NCBI GenBank assembly: GCA_021791495.1
Contig: JAJYWN010000005.1
Coordinates: 39,366-103,365, forward strand
Length of the DNA stretch: 64,000 nucleotides
Direction of reading: 5' to 3'
Source: Bacillota bacterium
Lineage (GTDB): Bacteria > Bacillota > Sulfobacillia > JAJYWN01
The notes beneath the pieces were generated by a model, which did not search any database, was not told where the DNA came from, and worked only from the letters and a program-made list of their open reading frames with translations. The translations under genes were made by a program, and so were the position numbers. Positions 52,416-61,737 of the stretch are shown here, in pieces (position 1 is the first letter of the stretch; each line of letters begins with the position of its first letter).

Positions 52416-53825
52416 TTAAGGGGCTACCGGCCAGTTTCCGACCTTTACCCCTTGATAGTAGTACTGGATGATGTCACGATAGCTTTTCCCCTGCTGGGCG
52501 AGGGTATTCGCCCCGTACTGGGAGAGACCCAGCCCGTGGCCCCACCCGTGCCCGTCGATCTCCACCGAGGCCGGCACTAGCTGGCTGGACGCCACGGTAA
52601 ACTGGTCGGGGCGGTACAGGCTGCCGTCGATGCCAAGGGCGTAGGCGCTGCCAACTTTGGTATCCACCACGTTACCGCCGGCGCCGATGGCCGACACCGC
52701 CCCGCCGTGGGCCAGGTCCGTGGACAGGCTGTCCCAGTGGGCGTCCAGCGGTTTGAACTCGATGAGGGTGCTGTTTAATCCCAGTGCCCGCCGCAGGTCT
52801 TCCGACCGGATATCCGCGGTCCCGTTGGTCCCTGTAACCCGTGCCGAACTCCAACGACCGGAGACACCTTTCTGACCGGCGTGCTCGATGCGGTAAACGT
52901 TCCCGACGTTGACGCCTTTGGCCGCCAGGGCGGCGGTCACCTGGGCCATGGTGAAAGTGGACTGCCAAGTGAACTTGGGCGAGTTCTGGTCGAAGTCGGG
53001 AACGCCCTTGATATAGGGCAAGGCGAAGCTCCAGACGATCTCACTGTTCTCGGTGTAGCCCCCGGAGGCAGAGTGGAAATAGGCGGCGATGACCTGGCCG
53101 TTGTACAGCGCCACCTGGCTCTTCGTCTGGTCCACGGCAGCGGTGGCCCGCGGGTCCTCGGCATTCACGCCTCCGTAGACCTGAGATTCGTCGGTGTTGA
53201 CCAGATCGTAGCCGAGGCTGGTGGACTTGCTGTTCAGCTTCGAGTAAATGGCATAAGAACGCGCCGCCACAGCCTGCGCCTTCAAGGCTTCCGGCGGCCA
53301 GTTCGCGGGCATTTCACGGGGGACGACCCCGTAGACGTACAGCTCTACGGAAAGACTGTTGATCAGGGCCAAGGCCCCTTCCGATTCCTTGCGCACTTCA
53401 AGGGTGCCCCGATAGCGCGCCGTCCCGCCGACGGTGAGGAACTGGTCGGGGGTGGCGGTGGCCGGCTGGGCCAGGACCAGTGGTCCGGCAAAAAACCCGG
53501 GTTCGGGCACCGGTTGGCCTGAAGTGGAGGTGATGGCCACTCCGGCGGAGGCCGGGGCGAACTGCCAGGACAGGCCGGGCTTGGCTGTGCCGATGACCTT
53601 ACCCGTGGACAGGTCGGTGATGGTGAAGCCGGCCGGTGAGGCGATACTGATCGAAGTCCGGCCACGCAAGACGGCCACACGGATGAGGTCGTTGCCGGCG
53701 GCGCTGCTCCGGGCGGACGTTAGAGCCGTCACGACCAGGGCCACTACCAAAGTCAGGGCCGCCGCCACACGTTTGGGTCGAAAAAGGGTGCGTAGACTCG
53801 TGGAAGGGTCCTCCTTCGCCAACAT
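52416..53825 (-). CDS. SpoIID/LytB domain protein
   Basis: VYGVVPREMPANWPPEALKAQAVAARSYAIY, WGHGLGLSQYGANTLAQQGKSYRDIIQYYYQGV. Start ATG 53825 (MLAKEDPS...) preferred over ORF start 53891. Confidence 0.93.
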   Translation of the reverse strand: MLAKEDPSTSLRTLFRPKRVAAALTLVVALVVTALTSARSSAAGNDLIRVAVLRGRTSISIASPAGFTITDLSTGKVIGTAKPGLSWQFAPASAGVAITSTSGQPVPEPGFFAGPLVLAQPATATPDQFLTVGGTARYRGTLEVRKESEGALALINSLSVELYVYGVVPREMPANWPPEALKAQAVAARSYAIYSKLNSKSTSLGYDLVNTDESQVYGGVNAEDPRATAAVDQTKSQVALYNGQVIAAYFHSASGGYTENSEIVWSFALPYIKGVPDFDQNSPKFTWQSTFTMAQVTAALAAKGVNVGNVYRIEHAGQKGVSGRWSSARVTGTNGTADIRSEDLRRALGLNSTLIEFKPLDAHWDSLSTDLAHGGAVSAIGAGGNVVDTKVGSAYALGIDGSLYRPDQFTVASSQLVPASVEIDGHGWGHGLGLSQYGANTLAQQGKSYRDIIQYYYQGVKVGNWPVAP

Positions 53826-54046
53826 CTGACACGGACTTCGCCACCTGGCCGGATTAGACCTGCTACGCCCAAGAATCAGGGATGGCGGCACCTAAGGTGT
53901 GAAGGCGCTGCGCGGGAATGCGAAGGGCGAGCGCAAGGCTCGCCCCGCTTCCCTTCCCGTATTGTCTTCGGTTTCCGCCGCCTGCCGTGACGGCCGAGCG
54001 TCCTTGCTCGGTTCTCCGCCGGGGCCGGTTTGCCGGCGTCACCTCT

Positions 54047-54090
54047 TGCCAGTGCCCTGCCAGTGTCGTGCCAGTGTCGTGCTAGTGTCC
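54047..54090. repeat. 11-bp tandem repeat x4
   Basis: TGCCAGTGCCC TGCCAGTGTCG TGCCAGTGTCG TGCTAGTGTCC. Confidence 0.9.
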
Positions 54091-55629
54091 CTTGCCTTGC
54101 CCTCGATCCTCTTTCTTGTTGTCCTCTTTCCTGCTATCGGGTCTATCGCTCTTGGTACGGTCGTTCTCCTTGCCCACGTTGCCGGTGTCCTTACCTGGTT
54201 TGGTCCCTTTGGCCGGCCCCGAACTGATCCACTTCTCCTTGGCTTTCGAACCGCTTCCTTCGGTGGTGTCTCCCACCCCGGGCCTGGTTTCCGGAAGGGG
54301 GGCGTAGCCGGACCTGCCTGCCCGGCTCTCGCCCTGATCCCAGCGTCCGTCCCCGACCGCCTGGCCCCTGCCGGCCGGCGGGCCGACCCCGGGCAGACCG
54401 GGCGCCACGTTGGGCGGCTTACCAGGTGGAGCCCCCGTCTTGGTGCCGGTACCGGGCGCCGAGCTTACTTCTGGTGGCCGGGTCGGGCCGGCGGGTGTCG
54501 TGGGCGATCCAGACTGACCCCCGCTCATGCCCACGGTCGAGCCTTTGCCGGGCGTCTCGCCACCAGGGTTCGAGCCCTTGTCTTTGTCCTCATCACCCTC
54601 GGGCTTAGTCGAGCCCGCCGGTTTGGGAGACTTCCCCGCGTCCTTGCCCTGCGCGGGCACCGTCCCCTGACTGCCCTTATCCTTATTGCCGGACGCGTCC
54701 TTGCTCTTGTCTTGGTCCTTGTCTTGACCCTTGTCCTTGTCCTTTTCGGACCTGTCCCGGAACTCCTGGACCAAGGGGTGGAAATCCTTGACCTGGGCGG
54801 CCTTTCCGACCACCTCGCCCACCTGGCCCCCCGCGTTCTTGATGGCCTGGGTCACGCTCCCGGACTTCAGGTCGTCCACGGACACCCGCAGGTTCTCTCC
54901 CTGGGCCGCCAGGAGGATGGCGAACTTGCCTTGAGAAAGGCCCTCGTTGTGGGCTTCCTCACGTGTTTCCGCGTCCACCTTCAGGCCCTGCACGGCGTTG
55001 GTCTTGTTCGCTTTGGCGAGGGTCGCCTCCACGCTGGCTTTCGTGTCGGCCAGGGCCTTTTCGGCCACCGCGGTTTCCGGCGTCGCCACTCTAGTCTGGG
55101 TAGTCTGCGCACTCACGGTCGCCGAAGGCGCCGGGGACGTCGTGATGATGACCAAGCCGTCAGGAGTCCCGAGGTACCCGGCGTCCACGGCCATCTCGAC
55201 CAACTGCGACACTACCTTGTGAACAGGCCCGGAGAATGACCGGCCCTGGATCAGTTTGGCCGCATCGTCGTTCAGAGCGGTCACAGACGAAGTGCGCCCG
55301 CGGGCATCCATTCCCACTTCGAAACTGGGGTTGATATCCACACTTAGATACGCCACCGTGGCCAGCGGGCGGTTGTAGATGCGTCCAGCTACCGGCATAC
55401 CGACAGCCACCAGCGCCACCAGGAGAGCCAGGGCGGCCACGGCCGGTCTGGCCGACAGCCAGTTGCGCCAGGCGCCGCGGGCCGCCATCGAGTGGTCGAG
55501 TCTGACCTCCTGACCCACCACCCAGTGCGCCCCATCGGGGACGGCGGCGGCCCGGAACTCCCCGCCCGGACACAGCAGGGTGGCTCTACCCTTTTTGATT
55601 TCGAGGACCAGCCCTCTACGACTGTCCAA
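54082..55629 (-). CDS. rsgI: RsgI-like anti-sigma-I factor with long low-complexity C-terminus
   Basis: N-terminal RGLVLEIKKGRATLLCPGGEF; TM; YLSVDINPSFEVGMDARGRTSSVTALNDDAAKLI; directly downstream of sigI; Lys/Asp/Gly/Pro-rich tail. Confidence 0.9.
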   Translation of the reverse strand: MDSRRGLVLEIKKGRATLLCPGGEFRAAAVPDGAHWVVGQEVRLDHSMAARGAWRNWLSARPAVAALALLVALVAVGMPVAGRIYNRPLATVAYLSVDINPSFEVGMDARGRTSSVTALNDDAAKLIQGRSFSGPVHKVVSQLVEMAVDAGYLGTPDGLVIITTSPAPSATVSAQTTQTRVATPETAVAEKALADTKASVEATLAKANKTNAVQGLKVDAETREEAHNEGLSQGKFAILLAAQGENLRVSVDDLKSGSVTQAIKNAGGQVGEVVGKAAQVKDFHPLVQEFRDRSEKDKDKGQDKDQDKSKDASGNKDKGSQGTVPAQGKDAGKSPKPAGSTKPEGDEDKDKGSNPGGETPGKGSTVGMSGGQSGSPTTPAGPTRPPEVSSAPGTGTKTGAPPGKPPNVAPGLPGVGPPAGRGQAVGDGRWDQGESRAGRSGYAPLPETRPGVGDTTEGSGSKAKEKWISSGPAKGTKPGKDTGNVGKENDRTKSDRPDSRKEDNKKEDRGQGKGH

Positions 55630-55647
55630 GTGTCCCGTCTCCTCTGT

Positions 55648-56391
55648 CTACTTCAGCACATATTCCCGGAGGTACTCAAAGTCGTCGATCAGGATCAGGA
55701 CCACGGCGATGATGTACTTGCGCTGACGCTCCAAGGTCTTCCGGCTGACGTCGACCTCTTCGCTCAAGAGCTTGAGCGGCAACTCCTTCTTGGACTTCAA
55801 GTACTTCACCAGTTCACCGCTGCCCGCCACCAAACGAGCGGCGGCAATGGCCCGACGCCTGGCGTCTTCATGCCTGGGACTGGACCGGACCAGGTCATCC
55901 AGGCCGATGCCGTAGTTCGCCAGCACTCCACAGTATCGGAGAATCTCTTCCCGCCGGGCTTCCGTCTCCGAGGCGGCTTCAAAAGCCTCCACGGCTTGGG
56001 CCGCTTCAAGGGGGTTGATGACCGAACCTTCTTCGTTCTCCTCCTCGAAGCTGGTCAACGGGACTTCGCGGCGCCGCCGGTTCGCTTCACGCCGGAAGAA
56101 GTCTATCAGACGACGCTTTATGACTGTCTCGGCGAAAGCCAGGAAAGCCACATTGCGCTCCGGTTCGAAGCTATCAACTGCTTCGTTCAAAGCCGATAGC
56201 GCCACACTGAACTCGTCGTCGACGTCCGGATCGATACGCCGACCCGCCGCCTGTGCCGCGACGCGCAAAGCGAACGGGGTGAAGGCACGTATCAGCCGCT
56301 CCCGCGACTCATCGCTCCCTGCCCGCGCTTCCCGAACGAGTTCATCCGGGGTTTTCTTGTTGGGTTTTTCCTTCGTCCAGAGAAAACCCAC
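55648..56391 (-). CDS. sigI: RNA polymerase sigma factor SigI
   Basis: DEFSVALSALNEAVDSFEPERNVAFLAFAETVIKRRLIDFFRREANRRRREVPLTSFE; adjacent rsgI. Confidence 0.93.
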   Translation of the reverse strand: MGFLWTKEKPNKKTPDELVREARAGSDESRERLIRAFTPFALRVAAQAAGRRIDPDVDDEFSVALSALNEAVDSFEPERNVAFLAFAETVIKRRLIDFFRREANRRRREVPLTSFEEENEEGSVINPLEAAQAVEAFEAASETEARREEILRYCGVLANYGIGLDDLVRSSPRHEDARRRAIAAARLVAGSGELVKYLKSKKELPLKLLSEEVDVSRKTLERQRKYIIAVVLILIDDFEYLREYVLK

Positions 56392-56415
56392 TTCGCCACC
56401 CCAGTCACCTAATAG

Positions 56416-56444
56416 TTCGAGGGACGGTCAATGTTTCTAGGGGT
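56416..56444 (-). promoter_or_regulatory. Candidate sigma-I autoregulatory promoter
   Basis: Minus strand ACCCCTAGAAA...CGAA 25 nt upstream of the sigI ATG. Confidence 0.5.
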
Positions 56445-56527
56445 AACACACCAGGGCCGCCACAACGTTCCGATGCATAGCTGGTGAGAAAGCTAGTTTC
56501 TCCCTGGTTTGGTTGGCATCCTGCCAG

Positions 56528-56746
56528 CTACCTGCGGAAAAGAATTGACAAAAGGACGGTGAGGAGAACGCTCAGCAAAATGCTGGTGGCCAGCGGAAAG
56601 TAGAAGGTGACTGGACCACGGCGGATGAGGATGTCGCCGGGGAGCCGGCCGATGCCGGTGAAACGGCCGCCAATAGTGAACAGAAGGCCGAGGGCTATCA
56701 GGACCAGCCCCATGATGATGAGCAAACGACCGAAGGACGTTCCCAC
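56528..56746 (-). CDS. DUF2905 family small membrane protein
   Basis: GRLLIIMGLVLIALGLLFTIGGRFTGIGRLPGDILIRRGPVTFYFPLATSILLSVLLTVLLSIL; GTG start 56746. The upstream part of the track ORF overlaps queH and is spurious. Confidence 0.87.
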   Translation of the reverse strand: MGTSFGRLLIIMGLVLIALGLLFTIGGRFTGIGRLPGDILIRRGPVTFYFPLATSILLSVLLTVLLSILFRR

Positions 56747-56762
56747 CCTGGCCCGGCCTCCC

Positions 56763-57380
56763 TCACAACATTGGCCTGACGGGAGGGTCCATTCCCGCTC
56801 GGGCCCTTGCCTCGCCCCGGCGCCGCTCTTCGCGGGCCGCCCGCCGGGCGCGGCTCTCTTCGAGACTGTACGTGCACCCACAGTAATTCTGCCGGTATAA
56901 CCCCAGTTCTCTCGACCGGTTGATACTCTCCCGGTACCAGGGGCGGAAATCACGGAAGAGAAAGGGCACGCCGGCTGCCCGTCCCGCCTCCTCCCCCACC
57001 CGCAAGAGCCACTCCTGGTCTTGGTACGGGCTGATGAGGAGCGTGGTGGTGAAGGCCTGCGCCCCCAGGCGCCGCGCCTCGGCCGCCACCGCCCCCAGAC
57101 GGACGGCATAGCAGTGGCGGCAGCGGTATCCCTGGCGTAGGTCCGGTTCCGGGCCCAGGGCGGCGAGATACCGGTCGGGCTCGTACCTTTCCTCCACCCG
57201 CAGGGGCATGCCGCTGGCCTCGGCGTACCGACGCAGGTTCTCCAGACGCCGGCCATACTCTTCCTCCGGGTGGATATTGGGGTTGGTGTAAAAACCGGTC
57301 ACCGCATGGCCCTCACCAGCCAGGACGGGAAAGACTCCGCTGGCGCAGGGGCCGCAGCAACAGTGAAGAAGTAGGCGCAA
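56763..57380 (-). CDS. queH: Epoxyqueuosine reductase QueH (DUF208)
   Basis: LLLHCCCGPCASGVFPVL, FYTNPNIHPEEEYGRRLE, GYRCRHCYAVRL, YCGCTYSLEE. Confidence 0.95.
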   Translation of the reverse strand: MRLLLHCCCGPCASGVFPVLAGEGHAVTGFYTNPNIHPEEEYGRRLENLRRYAEASGMPLRVEERYEPDRYLAALGPEPDLRQGYRCRHCYAVRLGAVAAEARRLGAQAFTTTLLISPYQDQEWLLRVGEEAGRAAGVPFLFRDFRPWYRESINRSRELGLYRQNYCGCTYSLEESRARRAAREERRRGEARARAGMDPPVRPML

Positions 57381-57382
57381 GT

Positions 57383-58477
57383 CTATCCCTCGAAGAGGCG
57401 CGGCTGTCTTCCGTCCCGCGCGGCCGAGCCCGGGGCCGGTGACGACGAGGCAGAGGTCGCCGCGCCATTGGCGGCTGCTTCGACAGTCAGCCCAAGGTGA
57501 CTGGCGGCCGCGCCGGTGGTCATCCGCCCGCGCGGAGTCCGCTGGAGAAAACCGATCTGGATGAGAAAAGGTTCGTATACGTCCTCGATGGTCTCCACTT
57601 CCTCGGCAATCGCGGCCGCCAGAGTCTCGACCCCCACCGGCCCCCCCTTGAACTTCTCGACTATCATGCTCAGCATCTTCCGGTCTATCTCGTCCAATCC
57701 CAAGGGGTCGACGCGGAACAGGCCGAGGGCCTGGTCGGCCACGTCGCGGGTAACGCGTCCGCCGGCCCGCACTTGGGCAAAGTCGCGGACCCGCTTCAGC
57801 AGGCGGTTGGCAATGCGCGGCGTACCACGGGAGCGCCGGGCGATCTCCTGGGCGCCGTGGGGGTCCACGTCGATGTTGAGGATACGGGCGGACCGGTTGA
57901 TGATGGCGACCAGTTCATCCACGGCATAGAAATCCAGGCGGTTGATGACCCCAAACCGGTCGCGGAGGGGCGAGGTCAGAAGTCCGGCGCGGGTGGTGGC
58001 TCCGATCAACGTGAAGCGAGGGAGGTCCAGGCGCAGCGAACGGGCGGCCGGCCCCTTCCCGATGATAATATCCAGGGCGAAGTCCTCCATCGCCGGATAC
58101 AGGACTTCCTCCACCGTACGGGAAAGGCGGTGAATCTCATCGATGAACAGGACGTCGCCTTCGGCCAGGTTGGTCAGGATGGCGGCCAGATCCCCAGGCC
58201 GCTCCACCGCCGGTCCGGACGTGGAGTGAATGTTGACCCCGAGTTCGTTCGCGATGACGTGGGCCAGGGTGGTCTTGCCCAGACCCGGAGGGCCATAGAG
58301 CAGCACATGGTCCAAGGGCTCGGACCGCTCCTTGGCCGCGGAGATGAAAATGCCAAGCGTCTCCTTGATGTGGGTCTGCCCTGTGTACTCTTCGAGGCTG
58401 CGCGGGCGCAGTGACAGATCCAAGGCGCGGTCGTCGTCGCGCTTTTTCGGGGAAACGATTCTCTCTTCTGACTCCAT
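57383..58477 (-). CDS. ruvB: Holliday junction helicase RuvB
   Basis: [59 protein letters not shown]. Confidence 0.98.
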   Translation of the reverse strand: MESEERIVSPKKRDDDRALDLSLRPRSLEEYTGQTHIKETLGIFISAAKERSEPLDHVLLYGPPGLGKTTLAHVIANELGVNIHSTSGPAVERPGDLAAILTNLAEGDVLFIDEIHRLSRTVEEVLYPAMEDFALDIIIGKGPAARSLRLDLPRFTLIGATTRAGLLTSPLRDRFGVINRLDFYAVDELVAIINRSARILNIDVDPHGAQEIARRSRGTPRIANRLLKRVRDFAQVRAGGRVTRDVADQALGLFRVDPLGLDEIDRKMLSMIVEKFKGGPVGVETLAAAIAEEVETIEDVYEPFLIQIGFLQRTPRGRMTTGAAASHLGLTVEAAANGAATSASSSPAPGSAARDGRQPRLFEG

Positions 58478-58518
58478 CGGTCAACCCCAATCCCGACCGT
58501 GACCCGGTCGCCAGCTCA

Positions 58519-58571
58519 TAATGGGGGCCGCTTGAACTTGGTGGGGGCCGCACTCTCCGCCGCCCGAACGC
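58519..58571. repeat. Dispersed partial copy of the 6.7-kb hairpin repeat
   Basis: 53-nt match to 6764..6816 with 3 mismatches. Confidence 0.85.
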
Positions 58572-58573
58572 CT

Positions 58574-59257
58574 CTAAAGTTTGCGAAGCGACCGGCGGAC
58601 GAGTTCGCCGGCGTCAGCGCCGCGTGAGGCCCCGCCAGTGCCGCCCGCACCGGCCGCTCCGGCCGGCCCGTCACCTGTCGCCGCTCCGGCCGCCGCTTCC
58701 TTGGCGGCCTCCTGACCGGACTTCTCCACGGCCTTGGCCGCTTCGGCGCGGTTATAACCCAGAGCAACCAAGGCTTCCACGGCCTCGGCGACGGGGTCGG
58801 CCGGCACGAATTCCTTCGAGGGGACTCCGAACTTCTCCGCCGTGCCTTCCCAAAGCTGCCCAACTTTCTCCTTTAGCTCCATCACCAGCCGCTGGGCCGT
58901 CTTCTTCCCCACGCCGGGCAGCTTGGTGAGAGAGGTAACGTCTTCGTACAGGATGGCGCGGAGGAAGTCGCGGGGGCCGGCGCCGGAGAGGACTCCTAAA
59001 GCGACCTTCGGCCCGACGCCTTGCACCGTCTGAAGCAACTCGAAGAGATCGCGCTCCTCGGCGGTCAGAAAACCGTAGAGGGCGACGCCGTCTTCCTTCA
59101 CGTGATAATGGGTGAACAGCCGGACGTGGGAGCCGGTGTCGCTCAGTTTCGAGCGGGTGGAAAGCGGGATGTAGACCTTGTAACCAAGCCCTCCGGCTTC
59201 CACCACTACGTGGTCGAGGCCCAGATGAATCAGTTCACCGCTGACCGAGGCGATCAT
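58574..59257 (-). CDS. ruvA: Holliday junction branch migration protein RuvA
   Basis: MIASVSGELIHLGLDHVVVEAGGLGYKVYIP; ATG at 59257 overlaps the ruvC stop (ATGA). ORF track start is 59317. Confidence 0.97.
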   Translation of the reverse strand: MIASVSGELIHLGLDHVVVEAGGLGYKVYIPLSTRSKLSDTGSHVRLFTHYHVKEDGVALYGFLTAEERDLFELLQTVQGVGPKVALGVLSGAGPRDFLRAILYEDVTSLTKLPGVGKKTAQRLVMELKEKVGQLWEGTAEKFGVPSKEFVPADPVAEAVEALVALGYNRAEAAKAVEKSGQEAAKEAAAGAATGDGPAGAAGAGGTGGASRGADAGELVRRSLRKL

Positions 59258-59766
59258 ATCCGCCCACCTCCTCCTCTGGTAACGGCAGCCGCGAACTCGA
59301 CCGGCGTATTCAGACAACAGATGGCGATGGCCAAGGCATCGGCGGCATCGTCCGGTTCGGGCGTCTCGCGCAACCCCAGGATGGTTTTCACCATGAACTG
59401 GATCTGTTCTTTATCGGCCTTGCCGTATCCGGTGACCGCCAGCTTCACCTCGCCGGGGGTGAACTCGCGCACGGGGAGGCCCGCCTCCGCGGCGGCCAAA
59501 AGGGCCACCCCGCGGGCCTGACCCACGGCGATGGCCGTGGTGACGTTGCGGCTAAAGAACAGCTTCTCTACGGAGACGACTTCGGGGGAGTGGGTACGGA
59601 TGATTTGACGGAGGTTCTCCGCCAGATAGAGGAGGCGTTCCGCCGGGCTGGCCTTGGCTGGCGGTGTGAGACACCCGTGGGCCACCCAGGCCGCGCGGGT
59701 GCCTTTCGACGTGACCAGGCCGTATCCCAGCCGGGCCGTGCCCGGGTCCACCCCCATCACCAGCAA
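59254..59766 (-). CDS. ruvC: Holliday junction resolvase RuvC
   Basis: VMGVDPGTARLGYGLV, EKLFFSRNVTTAIAVGQARGVALLAAAEAGLPVREFTPGEVK. Confidence 0.97.
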   Translation of the reverse strand: MLVMGVDPGTARLGYGLVTSKGTRAAWVAHGCLTPPAKASPAERLLYLAENLRQIIRTHSPEVVSVEKLFFSRNVTTAIAVGQARGVALLAAAEAGLPVREFTPGEVKLAVTGYGKADKEQIQFMVKTILGLRETPEPDDAADALAIAICCLNTPVEFAAAVTRGGGGRI

Positions 59767-60086
59767 CTACCGCCCGCCCCCCTCGTCTGCGGCAGCGCCT
59801 CTTTGTGGCGCCTTCCCGCGGCGCCGTTCCTTGGCACCCTTGTCCTCGGCCCGCTTTCGCGTCCTCGGCCCGCTCCCGTGGCGTATTCAACGGGGGCGGG
59901 ACATTTCCTTTCCTGGAAAGAAGAAGGCCACCTACAGACTAGCTTCGGCTCGTCGACCCGTCCGCATCAGGCGGTGACGGGGTGGTGACAGTTGGCTGGC
60001 CGGGGCTGTGGGAACACGAGTGATGATGTGCTCTAGACCAGCGGATTTACACCGGCCCAATGTACGTTCGGCCTGGTCGCCGACAG

Positions 60087-60773
60087 CTAGTCGCTGAGGC
60101 CCTCCAGGAGTGCGAAGAGCTCCTCGTCTCCTTCCACCGCCACGCCGGCGGTGAGCCGTTCCTTGTCCTCCTGCCGGAGTTGATCGACCCGCACACCAGT
60201 AGGGTAGTCCACCATCAGGTGGGGCGGCTTGCCGTAGAATACCACCACCTCACCGTCTGTGATGGTGATGTAGCGGTACCGCGCCATGTCGGGGCACAGG
60301 GAGTCCACGGTCCTGGTGAGGATGACGTAGTCCTTCGAGAATAGAGTGACCTCATAGTCGGCTACGGCGGCCTTGAGAGCTTTCAGGTCCCTGCCGACGA
60401 AGGGGGCGGGGTTGGAGTCCTGCTCTTCCTGGCAGCCGCAGCTGCTATACACGACCCGGTAGGTCAGGCGTGTCTCCGGGCCCACGACCACGCCGGGGGC
60501 CGAGTTCACCCCGGAACCCGCTACGCCATCGCCTGTCACCGGCAGGGTCGCGTCCCATGCCGAAAGTGCCGGTTCGGATGATCCGGACGGCGTTTCCGAG
60601 CCCGGTCCGGGTTGGCCGGAGCCAGGGGGCTCGGCCGGAGCGAGGCCCAGGTACGGGCCAAGCCCGCCTCCCAGGGCCACGGCCGCGGCGAAACCTACCG
60701 TGAAAATGGCCCCCAAGAGGAGGACGAATCGCCTCCGCCGCAAGGCCAGGCGCCGCCGGCCCCACATCCACAT
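60087..60773 (-). CDS. BofC-like protein
   Basis: C-terminal LKALKAAVADYEVTLFSKDYVILTRTVDSLCPDMARYRYITITDGEVVVFYGKP; N-terminal TM. Confidence 0.75.
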   Translation of the reverse strand: MWMWGRRRLALRRRRFVLLLGAIFTVGFAAAVALGGGLGPYLGLAPAEPPGSGQPGPGSETPSGSSEPALSAWDATLPVTGDGVAGSGVNSAPGVVVGPETRLTYRVVYSSCGCQEEQDSNPAPFVGRDLKALKAAVADYEVTLFSKDYVILTRTVDSLCPDMARYRYITITDGEVVVFYGKPPHLMVDYPTGVRVDQLRQEDKERLTAGVAVEGDEELFALLEGLSD

Positions 60774-60874
60774 CTTGCCACCCCCTAACCAGAACTGCCT
60801 ACGTTTTCCAGTAGGTTGTCCGGCGAAGGGTGGGCTTATGTGTGAGAATGGGGTGAGAACGGGACAAGATACGA

Positions 60875-60898
60875 AGCCGCGGGGCGCGGCCCGCGGCT
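60875..60898. terminator. GC hairpin downstream of yebC
   Basis: AGCCGCGGG...CCCGCGGCT 9-bp perfect arms; weak T tract. Confidence 0.45.
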
Positions 60899-60965
60899 AT
60901 CCTAGTAGTTGGCTCGGCTAACGCGGCAACCTGGTTGGGTCACCCAATGCGGAGACCCGGTCGGG

Positions 60966-61694
60966 CTATTCCTTGACCTCCAGGTTCGAGTAGACGTTCT
61001 GGACGTCATCGTTCTCCTCCAGGGCTTCCAGGAGGCGGATGGCCTTTTCGGCCTGTTCCTCGTCCAGTTCCACCATGGTGGTGGGGATCTTGGTCACCTC
61101 GGCCGACTCGATCTTGAGGCCGGCCTTTACCAGCGCCTGTTTGACCCTATCCAGGTCCTCGGCGGCGGTAGTCACTGAGTACGTGTCGTCCTTCTTCAAG
61201 TCCTCGGCGCCGGCGTCCAGGGCCAGGAGCATGATGTCGTCTTCCGACCTCCTGTTCTCCGCCTCGTCCAGCAGGATCAGGCCTTTCTTATGGAACATCC
61301 AGCCCACACAACCGGTCTCGCCCAAGTTCCCGCCGTGCCGGTCGAAGATGTACCGGACGTCGGCGGCGGTACGCTTCCGGTTCGGGGTCATGGCATCGAC
61401 CACCACCGCCACGCCGCCGGGCCCGTACCCTTCGTAGGTGAGTTCCTCGTAATTGCCTTCGCCAGCGCCGCTGGCCCGCTCGATAGCGCGCTTAATGTTT
61501 TCCATGGGCATATTGATGGCCCGGGCCGCTTCCACGGCCATCCGGAGACGTAAGTTGGCTTCGATGGTAGGTGTCCCGCCCTGCCGGACGGCGACGATGA
61601 TTTCCCTGGCGGCCCGGCTGAAGGCCTTGCCCCTGGCCGCATCGGTCTTAGCTTTCTGTCTCTTGATCTGAGCCCATTTTGAATGGCCGGACAT
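60966..61694 (-). CDS. yebC: YebC/PmpR family protein
   Basis: MSGHSKWAQIKRQKAKTDAARGKAFSRAAREIIVAVRQGG. Confidence 0.97.
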   Translation of the reverse strand: MSGHSKWAQIKRQKAKTDAARGKAFSRAAREIIVAVRQGGTPTIEANLRLRMAVEAARAINMPMENIKRAIERASGAGEGNYEELTYEGYGPGGVAVVVDAMTPNRKRTAADVRYIFDRHGGNLGETGCVGWMFHKKGLILLDEAENRRSEDDIMLLALDAGAEDLKKDDTYSVTTAAEDLDRVKQALVKAGLKIESAEVTKIPTTMVELDEEQAEKAIRLLEALEENDDVQNVYSNLEVKE

Positions 61695-61737
61695 GTTCGG
61701 ATTCCCCTTCCCTGTTTGGCGGGATCCCCTCTAACAC

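Noticed and set aside
53925-53945. GGGCGAGC-GCAAG-GCTCGCCC hairpin downstream of rsgI
   Set aside because: Possible terminator, but no T tract on the minus strand.
53899-55239. 446-aa plus-strand ORF antisense to rsgI
   Set aside because: Arises from the rsgI low-complexity tail; no domain seen.
59842-59874. Direct repeat GTCCTCGGCCCGCT x2 (19-bp period) upstream of ruvC
   Set aside because: Short and GC-rich; could be chance in this composition.
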